A DNA stretch of 56,999 nucleotides, taken from positions 1 to 56,999 of the forward strand of contig CAKZPG010000045.1 of the NCBI GenBank assembly GCA_937138675.1, given 5' to 3'. Positions within the stretch are counted from its first letter, which is position 1. Every line of letters begins with the position of its first letter. This document shows, one piece after another, positions 36,032 to 44,445 of the stretch. Source of the DNA: an uncultured archaeon (GTDB taxonomy: Archaea; Halobacteriota; Halobacteria; Halobacteriales; Haloferacaceae). The translations under genes were made by a program, and so were the position numbers. The notes below the pieces were generated by a model. It ran no database searches and was not told the DNA's origin. It saw only the letters and a program-made list of their open reading frames with translations.

Positions 36032-36745
36032 TTACCCTGGCTTGGTGACGGTCCCGTCAGGGTCAACGACGACACTCGTCCCTTCCTCTGCCCTCACCAT
36101 GTGGTCGGCGTCGACGTCTTCAATTGCGGCGAGAAGCGCCACGGCACGGTCGCCCACCGCGACGACCGTCACCCCACCCACTGGGTCACGCCCGGTGACC
36201 TCGTCGTCGTTGAGTCTGCCTGTCCACCTGCGTGACTCGCCAGAGGCGGTGTCGAGCGTTCCGTACATTGGGAGTGCCCCAGAGAGTGACCCCCCCACGG
36301 TCTGTTCGCCCTCGGGGGCGTTCGAGAACAGCAGGTCGACAGGCGCGCCGCGGTCACGGAGGCGCACTGCGGCTGTCTGCGAGGGGTTACAAGGAACGAC
36401 ACCGACGTCAGGGGCGACCGAGAAGCCGTCGGCGTATAGTCCGTCGGTCCGCTCCCGGAGGTCGACAGCGTCGTGGATGCGCGCCCCTGAGGCGTGGAGT
36501 GCCGCGACGTACGACTCCGGCACCGAGGGCGCGATGTCGATATAGTGTGTCGGAGCGACCTCGCTGCTCACGAGTTCGTCCGCGACGGCCGGGGCATACC
36601 CCAAGACGACCGTCGCCTCCCCGATTCTCACGACGCTCGCCACGGCATCGCCCGCCCGGTAGACCACGGCGGTCGCGGGCGTGGAGTCCGCCTGTCGTAC
36701 CCCGTCTATCCCGTCTGTCTCGCCGGTGTCGCCGGACTCACCCAT
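36032..36745 (-). CDS. Conserved-looking hypothetical protein
   Basis: A 237-residue acidic protein, not recognised. No signal peptide and no obvious membrane helix. It contains several alternating hydrophobic strands (VVYRAGDAVASVVRIGEATVVLGYAP, ATHYIDIAPSV, VGVVPCNPSQT) and a C-terminal VTVVAVGDRAVALLAAIEDV, suggesting a compact alpha/beta fold. Codon use and acidity match neighbours. It shares a 114-base divergent promoter region with the MOSC gene, so the two may be co-controlled, but no link of function is evident. Confidence 0.65.
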   Translation of the reverse strand: MGESGDTGETDGIDGVRQADSTPATAVVYRAGDAVASVVRIGEATVVLGYAPAVADELVSSEVAPTHYIDIAPSVPESYVAALHASGARIHDAVDLRERTDGLYADGFSVAPDVGVVPCNPSQTAAVRLRDRGAPVDLLFSNAPEGEQTVGGSLSGALPMYGTLDTASGESRRWTGRLNDDEVTGRDPVGGVTVVAVGDRAVALLAAIEDVDADHMVRAEEGTSVVVDPDGTVTKPG

Positions 36746-36859
36746 GCTGTGATCTTCACCGCCGTGTGGTACTCCCTCTCACCCGGACTAACGAGGCAAT
36801 TGGGAATAATCTTCCGACATAACCGAAGCTACATGATCCTACCGAGTCTCAGTCCTCAT

Positions 36860-37384
36860 ATGTCAGACCAGCCGTCCGACAGGCCGCGCGTCGTTGCGGT
36901 CCACACGGCGCCCGAGTCGGGCGCGCCGATGGAGGCCGCAGAAACTGTTGAGGCCGTCGCTGACCGCGGTATCCGCGGCGACCGCTACTTCGCCGAGACG
37001 GGCACGTTCTCCGACTCGTCGCGCGACGTGGCACGGGACGTGACCTTCGTTGAGGCAGAGACACTCGACGCCGTCGAACGTGACTACGGCCTCGTAGTGG
37101 CGCCCGGCGACCACCGCCGGAACGTCACCACCCGTGGGGTCGGTCTCAACCGACTGGTCGGCCGGCGGTTCGCCGCTGGCGACGCCATCTTCGAGGGTGT
37201 CGAACTCTGTGAGCCGTGTTCGTATCTTGAACGGACGCTGGAGCGTGAAGGAGTGCGCGAGGCGATGGTCCACCGTGGCGGCATCCGTGCCCGTGTCGTT
37301 GAGGGCGGGTCGTTCGGCGTCAACGACGCCTTACGCGAGGTTAGCGCGGCCTGCGGCGCCGCCCGCTCGCGGACGGTCGACTGA
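36860..37384 (+). CDS. MOSC-domain protein
   Basis: A 174-residue MOSC-domain protein (molybdenum cofactor sulfurase C-terminal-like), of the stand-alone type. Marks are EAVADRGIRGDRY near residue 30, RDVTFVEAETL, GDHRRNVTTRGVGLNRLVG (about 82-100) and the cysteine segment VELCEPCSYLE (about 112-122). MOSC proteins handle sulfur or hydroxylamine-type N-oxides with Mo cofactor. It could serve detoxification of N-hydroxylated bases. Start at ATG 36860 (MSDQPSDRP), with a further in-frame ATG upstream at 36833. Confidence 0.85.
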   Translation: MSDQPSDRPRVVAVHTAPESGAPMEAAETVEAVADRGIRGDRYFAETGTFSDSSRDVARDVTFVEAETLDAVERDYGLVVAPGDHRRNVTTRGVGLNRLVGRRFAAGDAIFEGVELCEPCSYLERTLEREGVREAMVHRGGIRARVVEGGSFGVNDALREVSAACGAARSRTVD

Positions 37385-37693
37385 TCCGCGGGTCGACATC
37401 TGACGTCCCCTGTGTGCTAGCGAACAGGACTCCGCTGTCGCCCACGCCACGATATCGATGCTGCGTCTGAGGGTTCGGACGAACTGTTCGAATCCCCCGA
37501 ACGGTTGCCCTGGTCGTCCCTCTCATACCTGCGCCGCACTCCCTGGCGACGAACTCGTCGAACATCTGGTCGCGCGTCGTCTCGCTACCGTAGTCGTCGA
37601 CAGGTTTGCGGAGTCGTTCCGTCGTGACCGCGGCCGTTCACAGATTCACTCGCCGTCGGTTCGGCCATCTTATGAGTAAATGCCGGCGCTGAC
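37385..37693. other. Intergenic, no gene seen
   Basis: This 309-base gap between a plus-strand MOSC gene and a minus-strand CMD-family gene shows only short unconvincing frames (a minus one at 37341-37565) with no start signal or family similarity. A transcription-end region is likely, but no clear terminator hairpin is seen. Confidence 0.5.
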
Positions 37694-38239
37694 CTACTGT
37701 GGATCCCAGCCGACGAACTCATCATCCGGCTCGATCTCGACGCCGAACGCCTCGATCATCCGGCCGAGCGCGAGGTAGCCCGCCGCGGTCGCCGCCGCGC
37801 CTGCGATCTGTCGGTTGTCGAACGTCGCGATGAGGGCGTCGTGAATCTCGTCAGTCACCCCGCCGGTCACGACGGCGCGGGCGTACTCTTGGAGGGCGAC
37901 CTCCGCGTCGTCGAATGGATCTGTGTCGTCGTCGGCAATAGCGGCCAGTTCGGCGAGGCTCAACGCCTCGCTACCGGCGATATTGACATGCTGGTGCCAC
38001 TCGTATGTGTTGCCCGCCTCGGCCGCAGCGGTGAGGATCACGATCTCTCGCTCCCGGTCGGTCAGCCCCGAACTGTCCCACAAGGAGGAGAGAAACGCGC
38101 GCAGGCCTGCAAGAACCTCCTCGTTGTTTGCCACAGCGGCGTAGACGTTGATCGGCTTGCCCGGCTGGAGCGACGACACTACGTAGTCGCGGTGCTGTTC
38201 GTCGACCTCGTCCGGACCGCGGTAAGGAACGCGTGCCAT
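37694..38239 (-). CDS. Carboxymuconolactone decarboxylase-family protein
   Basis: A 181-residue all-helical protein of the CMD/AhpD superfamily: LTDREREIVILTAAAEAGNT then EWHQHVNIA (about residues 58-86), and GAAATAAGYLALGRMIEAF near the end. The CxxC peroxidase motif of AhpD is absent (NTYEWHQH instead), so it is closer to the decarboxylase-like or non-catalytic group. Substrate is unknown; aromatic-acid ring degradation genes are not near it. Divergent from a region with no gene. Confidence 0.85.
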   Translation of the reverse strand: MARVPYRGPDEVDEQHRDYVVSSLQPGKPINVYAAVANNEEVLAGLRAFLSSLWDSSGLTDREREIVILTAAAEAGNTYEWHQHVNIAGSEALSLAELAAIADDDTDPFDDAEVALQEYARAVVTGGVTDEIHDALIATFDNRQIAGAAATAAGYLALGRMIEAFGVEIEPDDEFVGWDPQ

Positions 38240-38733
38240 GGCACGGTGTCACACCTCGTGGCCATAGCTCTTGGCGATCCGCCCCCAACTCCCGGACTCT
38301 TATTCCGGAGGAACACTAACAATAGGATTAGGTGTTCGTTGTGCCGGCGACCCCACACGTCCCGTCAGACGACGACCGACCGCGCCGCGCCCCGAATATC
38401 AACGAGATCGTCGACCGTATACTCGACCGCGACGGTCCGAGCCCATCCGTCGCGTAAGGGGGGCGTCGCGCTGAATCGCCAGTCGACAATCTTCATCCTC
38501 TTGGCGTCTTTATGAGACGATCCGTCAAGGCAGGAGACGGGCCACCGACTCTCGCTACGATGGCGGCTGACCCCGCTTGTTGAGTTCCCCGCTCACCAGC
38601 CGGTACTCTCGGTAGGCAGTCGAATCAGTCGGTCGGAATAGGCAGTTCGGCGCTTGGACGCCTGTCCCGTCCTGCACTTTCACTTTCACCACGCTAGGCT
38701 GGCGTACATACCGGTTGGTACCTTAGATAGGCT
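38240..38733. other. Intergenic, no convincing gene
   Basis: Nearly 500 bases with only short frames. An iterated CACTTTCACTTTCACC is seen at about 38680-38693, and a weak A/T patch at 38705-38711 may be the promoter of the 55-residue protein that follows. Possible start regions for transcripts in both directions lie here. Confidence 0.45.
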
Positions 38734-38901
38734 ATGGCAGCACGTGACGCTAGTGCAGCGGTCCACACCGCATCAATGTTGAACCGGCTGGAAGTCACGG
38801 ACCTGCGGGCGGCGAGCGTCGCCGACTACGCTCGCCACCAGCCCGGCACGCCACTGCACTTCGAGCGCCGCGGCGGGCGGACCTACCTCGTCACCGAGTA
38901 G
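38734..38901 (+). CDS. Small hypothetical protein of 55 residues
   Basis: ATG to TAG encoding MAARDASAAVHTASMLNRLE, then a protein-like stretch VTDLRAASVADYARHQPG and LHFERRGGRTYLVTE. An internal ATG at 38776 could be the real start, leaving 41 residues. GC-rich codon use and the compact beta-hairpin-like end support a real gene. Not recognised; nothing is known about function. It is followed 47 bases later by a small membrane protein on the same strand. Confidence 0.5.
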   Translation: MAARDASAAVHTASMLNRLEVTDLRAASVADYARHQPGTPLHFERRGGRTYLVTE

Positions 38902-38948
38902 TCGGTGCGGAGCGACAGTCGTTTTACGACTGCGATCTAGCATCTACC

Positions 38949-39191
38949 ATGGTAGATGGTTTCCTCGCGACGCTCGACCCCGAGTCAGTCGCCGCTGAGC
39001 GGCCATCGCGGCTGGTCACGGCTCCGCGAGCGGTGTTCGGCTTCCACCTCCTCATCGCCGTTGTGTTCGTTGGCTTTGCCGGCCTCCTTGTGACGCAAGG
39101 CACCCACGTGAGCGCCGCTATCGTCACTTCTATCGCCGGGATGGTCGTCATCGCAGGGTGGGCTGCAGGACGGGTTGTCGCCCGGCGCTAA
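38949..39191 (+). CDS. Small two-helix membrane protein
   Basis: An 80-residue protein: an acidic/basic head of about 25 residues followed by two hydrophobic helices, GFHLLIAVVFVGFAGLLVTQ and AAIVTSIAGMVVIAGWAAG, ending RVVARR. It probably resides in the cell membrane with both ends inside. Unrecognised. The start ATG is preceded by an A/T-rich patch at 38935-38945. Confidence 0.65.
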   Translation: MVDGFLATLDPESVAAERPSRLVTAPRAVFGFHLLIAVVFVGFAGLLVTQGTHVSAAIVTSIAGMVVIAGWAAGRVVARR

Positions 39192-39205
39192 CCTGATCCG
39201 AACCG

Positions 39206-39212
39206 TTTAACC
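39206..39212 (+). promoter_or_regulatory. TATA-like box of the tRNA gene
   Basis: TTTAACC in CCGTTTAACC, about 30 bases before the tRNA start, is the form of promoter usually seen for haloarchaeal tRNAs. Confidence 0.55.
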
Positions 39213-39237
39213 TCGGGACTGCGGTACGTACGGCCAA

Positions 39238-39323
39238 GCCGAGGTAGCCTAGCCCGGCCAAGGCGGCAGATTCGAGATCTGCTGTCCGTTCAGGACACGG
39301 GAGTTCAAATCTCTCCCTCGGCG
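39238..39323 (+). tRNA. tRNA-Ser, anticodon CGA
   Basis: The 5' acceptor arm GCCGAGG pairs with CCTCGGC at the 3' end (39316-39322), followed by discriminator G. The anticodon stem-loop is GCAGA TTCGAGA TCTGC with CGA at the anticodon position, reading codon UCG. The variable arm TGTCC GTTC AGGACA is long, as in class II tRNAs such as Ser and Leu. The T-arm is GGGAG TTCAAAT CTCTC. No CCA is encoded. There is no intron. Confidence 0.93.
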
Positions 39324-39494
39324 CTTCGTTCTCCTGGCGAGCACCCGCTCTGCCCCTCACTCCCCGAACTCGCCGCCAGCAAGGAGTACGACGGTCTCGT
39401 CATCTAGAACCGCTGGCTCTCGGCGCGGCAGGAACGCATAGTTGGAAGTGTCGAAAGGCGCTCGTCGGGCACTCCGCGGTGCCCATGACGGTCG

Positions 39495-39779
39495 TCAACT
39501 AGTCGGCAGCGCCGTCTGCTCGCCCGGAAGCGCCACGGGGTCGTTCTGCGGTTCGCGGTACCGACCGACGAGATAAGCATCCGCGCCCGTGCGGTCGTTG
39601 GGGTTCGCAGCTCGGACCCAGACTGTGCGCCCGCCGGCGACGGCGAGGCCCTTTGCCCACGCTTCGGCGTCCTCGCGGGCCTCGAACCGCCGACGGGCCC
39701 CTCGGCGATTCACGACCGACCCGACCGCGCCGTTTGTCCGGCGGGCGGAAGACTTCACGTCGACGACGTACCCCGTCAC
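39495..39779 (-). CDS. Hypothetical basic protein of 94 residues
   Basis: A short protein, MTGYVVDVKSSARRTNGAVG at the start, then RRFEAREDAEAWAKGLAVAG, a VWVRAANPNDRTGADAYLVG segment and RYREP. The pattern suggests a small beta-alpha-beta domain. It is rich in Arg, unusual beside its acidic neighbours. Unrecognised; I recall similar short haloarchaeal proteins but cannot name one. No membrane segment. Confidence 0.55.
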   Translation of the reverse strand: MTGYVVDVKSSARRTNGAVGSVVNRRGARRRFEAREDAEAWAKGLAVAGGRTVWVRAANPNDRTGADAYLVGRYREPQNDPVALPGEQTALPTS

Positions 39780-39911
39780 GAGCGTCTCTACTGCCCCCTC
39801 CTACTTCGGTTTCCCGCTCTCTCCGGCTCGTCGGACCCGGCCGCTGGCGGCCACACTCTCGGCCGAGCCGGCTGGTAACTCGTACACCACGTCGGCGCGT
39901 GCGCTGCCGTG

Positions 39912-40091
39912 TCAGGTCAACGCTGACAGTCGCGCCACCGCCGTGTGGAGCCGACGGGTCGGGGTGCGACCGAAGAGGAAGACGAGGGCGTAGTCCGCCA
40001 GCACCGAACACCGGTACATCAACCCGACCCCGCGGGCGACGACGGAGTGCGTAGTCTCAACCTCGCTTGCGAGGGTGTGCGTGTTTCTCAC
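39912..40091 (-). CDS. Small hypothetical membrane-associated protein, 59 residues
   Basis: GTG start giving MRNTHTLASEVETTHSVVAR, then GVGLMYRCSVLADYALVFLF, GRTPTRRLHTAVARLSALT and stop. A hydrophobic middle of about 18 residues is flanked by basic ends. The sequence looks conserved and protein-like in this frame only. Nothing is known of its function. The longer upstream open frame to 40556 overlaps the HNH-like gene and is not supported. Confidence 0.45.
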   Translation of the reverse strand: MRNTHTLASEVETTHSVVARGVGLMYRCSVLADYALVFLFGRTPTRRLHTAVARLSALT

Positions 40092-40163
40092 CCCTCGTGG
40101 GCGATACGTATATCGAGAGGCCGGCGGGCGAATCACTTTGTCTCTCCGGCTCTTTTTACTGGC

Positions 40164-40697
40164 ATGAAGGAGGCGCCTGGGGGGACGTCCGTCGGCGTCG
40201 ACGACCCGTACGACCATGTGGGGCGCTGTGACCACCTGACCGACGACGGGCGATGCCGTCTCGCCCTTGACGCGGCACAGGGGCGCCGGGCCGCACCACG
40301 GGCGTTCGTCGACGCCCGCCGGCGCGAGGAGTTTGCCTGCGTCGCCGCCGACGCCGAGTTCCGGGACTGTACGCACTACCGTGTAACGACCGACGGGCGC
40401 GAGTGCGCGCGCTGCGGTCTGACGGCCCTCCCGCTCGCCGACCGCGCGACGAACCGGCGACCGCTTGTGGAGGAACACCACCTCTCGTACCCGGACGGAG
40501 AGACGGGTCACGAGATAACCGTCGGGCTCTGTCGGTGGTGTCACGCGAAGGTCCACGGCTCGTGGGCGCGGGTAGACGACGACGTGAGTCCCGACCCAGA
40601 GGCTGTCGCCACGCGCGAGGAGCGCCGGTCGCGCGTCCTAACCGAGGGGTTCGAGCCAGCGAGCGAGCGCCGTGACGACGAACGAGAGGAGCCGTAG
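40164..40697 (+). CDS. HNH-like zinc-binding protein, uncharacterised
   Basis: A 177-residue protein with four Cys/His clusters: GRCDHLTDDGRC (about residues 20-31), CTHYRV, ECARCGLT (about 80-87), and EEHHLSYPDGETGHEITVGL then CRWCHAKVHGSW (about 102-133). The last part resembles an HNH endonuclease core (HH...LCRWCHAKVH), so zinc-binding and perhaps nuclease-like. A catalytic role is not shown. It starts just after a T-rich promoter patch (CTTTTTACT) and is followed by guaA subunit A. A haloarchaea-specific family, I believe. Confidence 0.7.
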   Translation: MKEAPGGTSVGVDDPYDHVGRCDHLTDDGRCRLALDAAQGRRAAPRAFVDARRREEFACVAADAEFRDCTHYRVTTDGRECARCGLTALPLADRATNRRPLVEEHHLSYPDGETGHEITVGLCRWCHAKVHGSWARVDDDVSPDPEAVATREERRSRVLTEGFEPASERRDDEREEP

Positions 40698-40727
40698 GCT
40701 TTTGACCGCCGCCCGTTCACGGTAGAT

Positions 40728-41324
40728 ATGACTCGTATCGCAGTAGTCGACAATCACGGGCAGTTCACTCATCTTGAGGGACGAGCGCTGCGCGACCTCG
40801 GAGTCGAGGCGGAGATCGTCGACAACGACACGCCCCCGGGCGAGGTGCGTGCCGACGGATTTGTACTCTCTGGCGGGCCGGACATGGACCGGATTGGGCG
40901 ATGTGCGGAGTATCTCACTGACGGCCGGCCAGTCCTCGGCATCTGTCTCGGGCACCAGATCATAGCCGCGGAACTCGGCGGCGAAGTCGACTCAGGCGAC
41001 TACGGCGGCTACGCCGATGTCACAGTTCGGATCGTTGATGAGGACGACCCATTGGTCGGGCCGCTGGCCCCCGCGACGCGGACATGGGCGAGCCACGCCG
41101 ACGAGGTGGTCTCTGTGCCAACAGGGTTCGTACGCACTGCCGAGAGCGACGTCTGCAACGTAGAGGCGATGAGCGACCGTGATCGCGGTCTGTTCGGCGT
41201 CCAGTGGCATCCCGAGGTAGCCCACACCGCGGAAGGTGAGGCGGTGTTCGAGGCGTTCGTCGAGATCTGCCGCGTACGTGCAGAGACTGAGACAGCGGCC
41301 AGCGCCGATACCGGGGGGATTTAG
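40728..41324 (+). CDS. guaA: GMP synthase, glutamine amidotransferase subunit A
   Basis: A 198-residue class I amidotransferase subunit. It hydrolyses glutamine and passes ammonia to the separate ATP-pyrophosphatase subunit GuaAb to aminate XMP. The nucleophile lies in VLGICLGHQI (about residues 69-78), and the His/Glu pair is in LFGVQWHPEVAHT (about 157-169). WASHADEVV marks the GMP-synthase type. Archaea have this split form; the partner gene is not in the window. Confidence 0.92.
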   Translation: MTRIAVVDNHGQFTHLEGRALRDLGVEAEIVDNDTPPGEVRADGFVLSGGPDMDRIGRCAEYLTDGRPVLGICLGHQIIAAELGGEVDSGDYGGYADVTVRIVDEDDPLVGPLAPATRTWASHADEVVSVPTGFVRTAESDVCNVEAMSDRDRGLFGVQWHPEVAHTAEGEAVFEAFVEICRVRAETETAASADTGGI

Positions 41325-41360
41325 GATACGGGGCGGCGGACTCTCAGCTGAGTACTCGGC

Positions 41361-43250
41361 ATGACCACGACCCAGAGCGACCTTGCTGGGCTGTCACGGT
41401 TCATCTTTCGCGCCCCGCGGTGGTACGCCAGCCTTGCGTTCGCGCTGGCGCTTGCCGCGGTCGCGGGCGTCGCTGCCTTCGACACCCGCGCCGGTGTGTC
41501 CGGGTGGTCGCGCCTGCTCCTCCTCGGACAGGACGCGTGGCAGGGTGTCTTCTTCATTGGGGTCCCCACTGTCGTCGCCGCCTTCGCAACGACCGGTGTC
41601 GACCGGTTTCTCGGTGGCCGCCTGACGTACAGCCGTTCGTCACTGCTCGCCCTCGCGAGCGAACTCGTCCTCGTCGTCATCGTCATTGGTGTGGGCGCGG
41701 TAGCTACCCTGACCGCGCTGGATCAGTCGTTCGTCTACGACGCCCTCGTTGTTGCCCTTGCGTCTGTGTTTGCCTTCCGCCTGCTCGTCGTGATGGCCGT
41801 CTCGCGCTCCTCTATTCTCGTCGCGGCCGTCCCCGCCAGCATCCAGACCGTCGCAGCCGGTAGCCTCCTGTTCATCTACTCGGGAACGCTCCGCTTTCTG
41901 GAGTTTGGCGGCCCCATTCTCGATACCTCCCTCTCCCGGGCAGAGCAGGCGCCGCCCGCAGTCACGGCCATCGGCCCCAACCACTTCATGCTCCTCGTGG
42001 TGACCTGTGGGATCTACGCCGCCGCGGTGTTTGGCTTTCTTCACGTCGTCGACCGGCCGTGGCGCCGGAGCCTCGGCGTGTCGATGCTCGACTTTCTCCG
42101 CGGGTTCGTCGGCTACGTTGCCGAGGACTCACACGAACTGGAGGAGTTCTTCGAGCAGCTTGGTGAGGACGCCGTTGTCCCCGTCACCCTCCTTGTCTTT
42201 CGTCGTCCCGGCGGGGCCGAGAAGGCGCGGTTCGTCCTTCCGATGGTCCATCCTGGGCCGATGGGCGAGATCGGCGGTGGGAACCTCCCCGAACGAGTCG
42301 CTACATCCGCCGAGGGGCTGGCCTTCGCGCCCCACGCGACTGCAGGCCACGACTTCAACCTCGTCACCGAACGCGAGGTCGACTCGGTACTCGACGCGGT
42401 ACGACGCGCGGAGTCCGGCCTTCGGTTCGACGAGACCGCGACCCGGAGCGTCCGAGCCGAGCGCGGCGAGGCCTCGCTGCTCGGCCAGCGCTTCGGCGGG
42501 AGCGCCCTTTTTGTCTCCACGTTCGCACCCGGCACCGCCGACGATATCCAGTTCGGCGCCGGGATGCCCGCCCGTCTGGCAGCGCGCGCGACTGGGCTCG
42601 AAGATGTTCTCCTCGTCGATGCCCACAACTGTAACGTCGGCCTTGACGTTGAGGAGATTCCCCACGTCGCCCCGGGCTCAGAACGGGCATTCGACCTGCT
42701 TGACGCTGCCGAGACCGCGGGTAACAGGCTGGTCGCCGGCGAGCCCAGCTCGCTCTCACTCGGGGTCGCGTGGGACGCAACCGACTGGACCCCGCGCGAG
42801 GGGATCGGACCGCTTGGCGTTCGAGTCGCCGTCGTCGATGTCGGGGGCCAGACTACCGCCTACGTCCTTATCGACGGCAACAATATGGTCCCTGGCCTCC
42901 GCCGCCAAATCCTCGACTGCCTGGACGAGCGGGTTGACGCAGCCGAGGTGATGACGACCGACACCCACATCGTGACGACTGTCGAGGCGAACAATCAGGT
43001 GGGCGAAAAGATAGCCGCTGCCGACCTCGTCGAACTGGTGGATGACCTGACTGCAACGGCGCTCAACGATCGTGAACCCGTTCAGTGTGGGATGGCGACC
43101 GAGCGCGCGACCGTCACCGTCTTTGGCAACGACCGCACGGAGACACTCGCTTCACATGCAAACGCCGTCGTCTCGATCGGCGGTGCACTCGCTGGCGCGG
43201 TGATAGTCGCAGCACTTGCGGTGAGCGTTCTTATTTTCTTCCTCACGTGA
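41361..43250 (+). CDS. DUF2070 family membrane protein
   Basis: A 629-residue archaeal membrane protein. Five or more hydrophobic segments fill the first 230 residues (from WYASLAFALALAAVAGVAAFD to FFIGVPTVVAAFATTGV and beyond, ending near AAAVFGFLHVV). A soluble alpha/beta domain of about 370 residues follows (VTLLVFRRPGGAEKARFVLP, GLGDVLLVDAHN-like segments), and a final helix ends the chain. DUF2070 is found widely in Euryarchaeota; function is unknown. The soluble part contains conserved His and Asp residues, for example VHPGPMGEIGGGNLP, suggesting a metal-dependent or hydrolytic activity. Confidence 0.85.
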   Translation: MTTTQSDLAGLSRFIFRAPRWYASLAFALALAAVAGVAAFDTRAGVSGWSRLLLLGQDAWQGVFFIGVPTVVAAFATTGVDRFLGGRLTYSRSSLLALASELVLVVIVIGVGAVATLTALDQSFVYDALVVALASVFAFRLLVVMAVSRSSILVAAVPASIQTVAAGSLLFIYSGTLRFLEFGGPILDTSLSRAEQAPPAVTAIGPNHFMLLVVTCGIYAAAVFGFLHVVDRPWRRSLGVSMLDFLRGFVGYVAEDSHELEEFFEQLGEDAVVPVTLLVFRRPGGAEKARFVLPMVHPGPMGEIGGGNLPERVATSAEGLAFAPHATAGHDFNLVTEREVDSVLDAVRRAESGLRFDETATRSVRAERGEASLLGQRFGGSALFVSTFAPGTADDIQFGAGMPARLAARATGLEDVLLVDAHNCNVGLDVEEIPHVAPGSERAFDLLDAAETAGNRLVAGEPSSLSLGVAWDATDWTPREGIGPLGVRVAVVDVGGQTTAYVLIDGNNMVPGLRRQILDCLDERVDAAEVMTTDTHIVTTVEANNQVGEKIAAADLVELVDDLTATALNDREPVQCGMATERATVTVFGNDRTETLASHANAVVSIGGALAGAVIVAALAVSVLIFFLT

Positions 43251-43333
43251 CCTCTCTGGCGGTGAACAGCGAGGTTTCCCACGCACGGGAGGCATTAGTC
43301 GGTCGCCTCTGGTATCGCACGGATGTGAGTCCG

Positions 43334-43591
43334 TCACGCCCCGGCCGCGAACAGTCCGTCGACAGCTGCCTCCGCAGCGCCGACGGCCATCTCAACCACC
43401 TCGTCCGGGTCGGGATCGGTCTCGTTGGCAGGATTGAGGTAGATATCGACCGAGAGCTGGTCATCCTCGAACGAGACGGTCACGTCGAGGTCTTTGACCT
43501 CGGCTTTTCTATAGTGGTCGAAGACGGCGCCTTCGGCCGCTGCTGCGGCAGTCTCGACGACATCAGCGTCGGTCGGCTCCTCGTCTGGCAC
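43334..43591 (-). CDS. DUF3194 family protein
   Basis: An 85-residue small acidic protein beginning at GTG (VPDEEPTDADVVETAAAAAE). The KAEVKDLDVTVSFEDDQLSVDIYLNP part matches the DUF3194 family of archaeal proteins. It starts fifteen bases after the prefoldin beta stop. In many archaea DUF3194 sits in this prefoldin/KEOPS cluster. No activity is known. Confidence 0.8.
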   Translation of the reverse strand: MPDEEPTDADVVETAAAAAEGAVFDHYRKAEVKDLDVTVSFEDDQLSVDIYLNPANETDPDPDEVVEMAVGAAEAAVDGLFAAGA

Positions 43592-43606
43592 TGGTCTGTG
43601 CCTCGG

Positions 43607-43987
43607 TTACGCGCCGGCACCCGGGCCGCCGGGGCCGGCCGGTCCGCCGCCGAGTAGCCGCTGAAGTTCCTGCTGGAGGTCCTCGAACTGCTCACGGACA
43701 CGGTTCTCCTGCTTTTCGAGAGACTCGACACGCACTTCGAGCGAGCTAATCTTCTCGGCCAGCTGCTCTTTTGCCCCGTCATAGTCGGCCTCGACGAGTA
43801 GTTCGCCGGCCTCGCGGTAGATTGTCGCGCCCTCGTCAACGTCCTCCAAGGCGTCTAGCGCGGCCTGCGACTCGTTGAGCGACTGCTCGGCCTGCTGTTT
43901 CTGCATAGCGACCTGCTGGGCGGTCTCCTGCAGGTCTTGCAGTTCCTCAACTTTCTCCTGTGCCTCCGGCGGGAGGTTGCCCTGCAT
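43607..43987 (-). CDS. pfdB: Prefoldin beta subunit
   Basis: A 126-residue coiled-coil chaperone subunit: [20 protein letters not shown], two long helices (about residues 8-45 and 75-112) separated by a beta hairpin at about 50-70, and a Gly/Pro tail [16 protein letters not shown]. It delivers unfolded proteins to the thermosome as part of the alpha2-beta4 complex. The ATG used is the one giving this canonical N terminus; the longer frame upstream is not family-like. It lies in an operon with L37Ae, rpoP and pcc1. Confidence 0.93.
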   Translation of the reverse strand: MQGNLPPEAQEKVEELQDLQETAQQVAMQKQQAEQSLNESQAALDALEDVDEGATIYREAGELLVEADYDGAKEQLAEKISSLEVRVESLEKQENRVREQFEDLQQELQRLLGGGPAGPGGPGAGA

Positions 43988-44021
43988 ACTAAAAACGGAG
44001 GTCCACAGCGTGAAAAAGCCA

Positions 44022-44279
44022 CTACATCGAGTCGGCGAACCGCTCCGCGACGCCCACCAGTCGCGTCCACGTCGCACACGCCGCGCGGAGAGCGACGAGG
44101 TCAGCGGCGACGATACGCACTACGACCGTCTCGTCGTCTTGCTCCACCCCAGTGCGAGAACGATCGTCTACTGCAGCCACGCTCGCCGCCTCAACGCGTA
44201 CCGCATCGGCGACGAGGCTAGCACGCCGCTTGTCGGAGTAGGGAAAGCGCAGGACAGTGTCGTGCGGGCGGTCGACCAT
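44022..44279 (-). CDS. pcc1: KEOPS complex subunit Pcc1
   Basis: An 85-residue small subunit of KEOPS, which makes the N6-threonylcarbamoyl-adenosine of tRNA. The [20 protein letters not shown] and [20 protein letters not shown] segments match the KH-like Pcc1 dimerisation fold. Pcc1 forms the dimer contact of the complex. It sits between rpoP and prefoldin beta, the usual archaeal arrangement. Confidence 0.85.
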   Translation of the reverse strand: MVDRPHDTVLRFPYSDKRRASLVADAVRVEAASVAAVDDRSRTGVEQDDETVVVRIVAADLVALRAACATWTRLVGVAERFADSM

Positions 44280-44303
44280 TGGTTCAGTTCGTCTCGTCTT
44301 ATG

Positions 44304-44438
44304 TCACTTGACATTGACTTCTTTCACGTCGGGGCTGCGTTCCTTGAGCAGCACCCGGTGACCACAGTACGGGCAGCGCACGCCGCCGTACTCGTCAAGT
44401 TCGACATCGCGCTTGCACCGAGAACACTTGTAGCTCAT
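44304..44438 (-). CDS. rpoP: DNA-directed RNA polymerase subunit P (Rpo12)
   Basis: A 44-residue zinc-ribbon protein ([20 protein letters not shown], then [20 protein letters not shown]). Two CxxC pairs at about residues 5-8 and 22-25 hold zinc. It corresponds to eukaryotic Rpb12 and is part of the core polymerase near the assembly platform. The ATG lies seven bases after the L37Ae stop. Confidence 0.95.
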   Translation of the reverse strand: MSYKCSRCKRDVELDEYGGVRCPYCGHRVLLKERSPDVKEVNVK

Positions 44439-44445
44439 CGCCGGA

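Noticed and set aside
37341-37565. Minus-strand frame after the MOSC gene
   Set aside because: No family similarity, no start signal, and it overlaps the end of the MOSC gene.
39945-40163. Upstream extension of the HNH-like gene frame
   Set aside because: Low-quality Arg-rich sequence before ATG 40164 with a promoter-like T-rich patch just before that ATG; the extension is unlikely to be translated.
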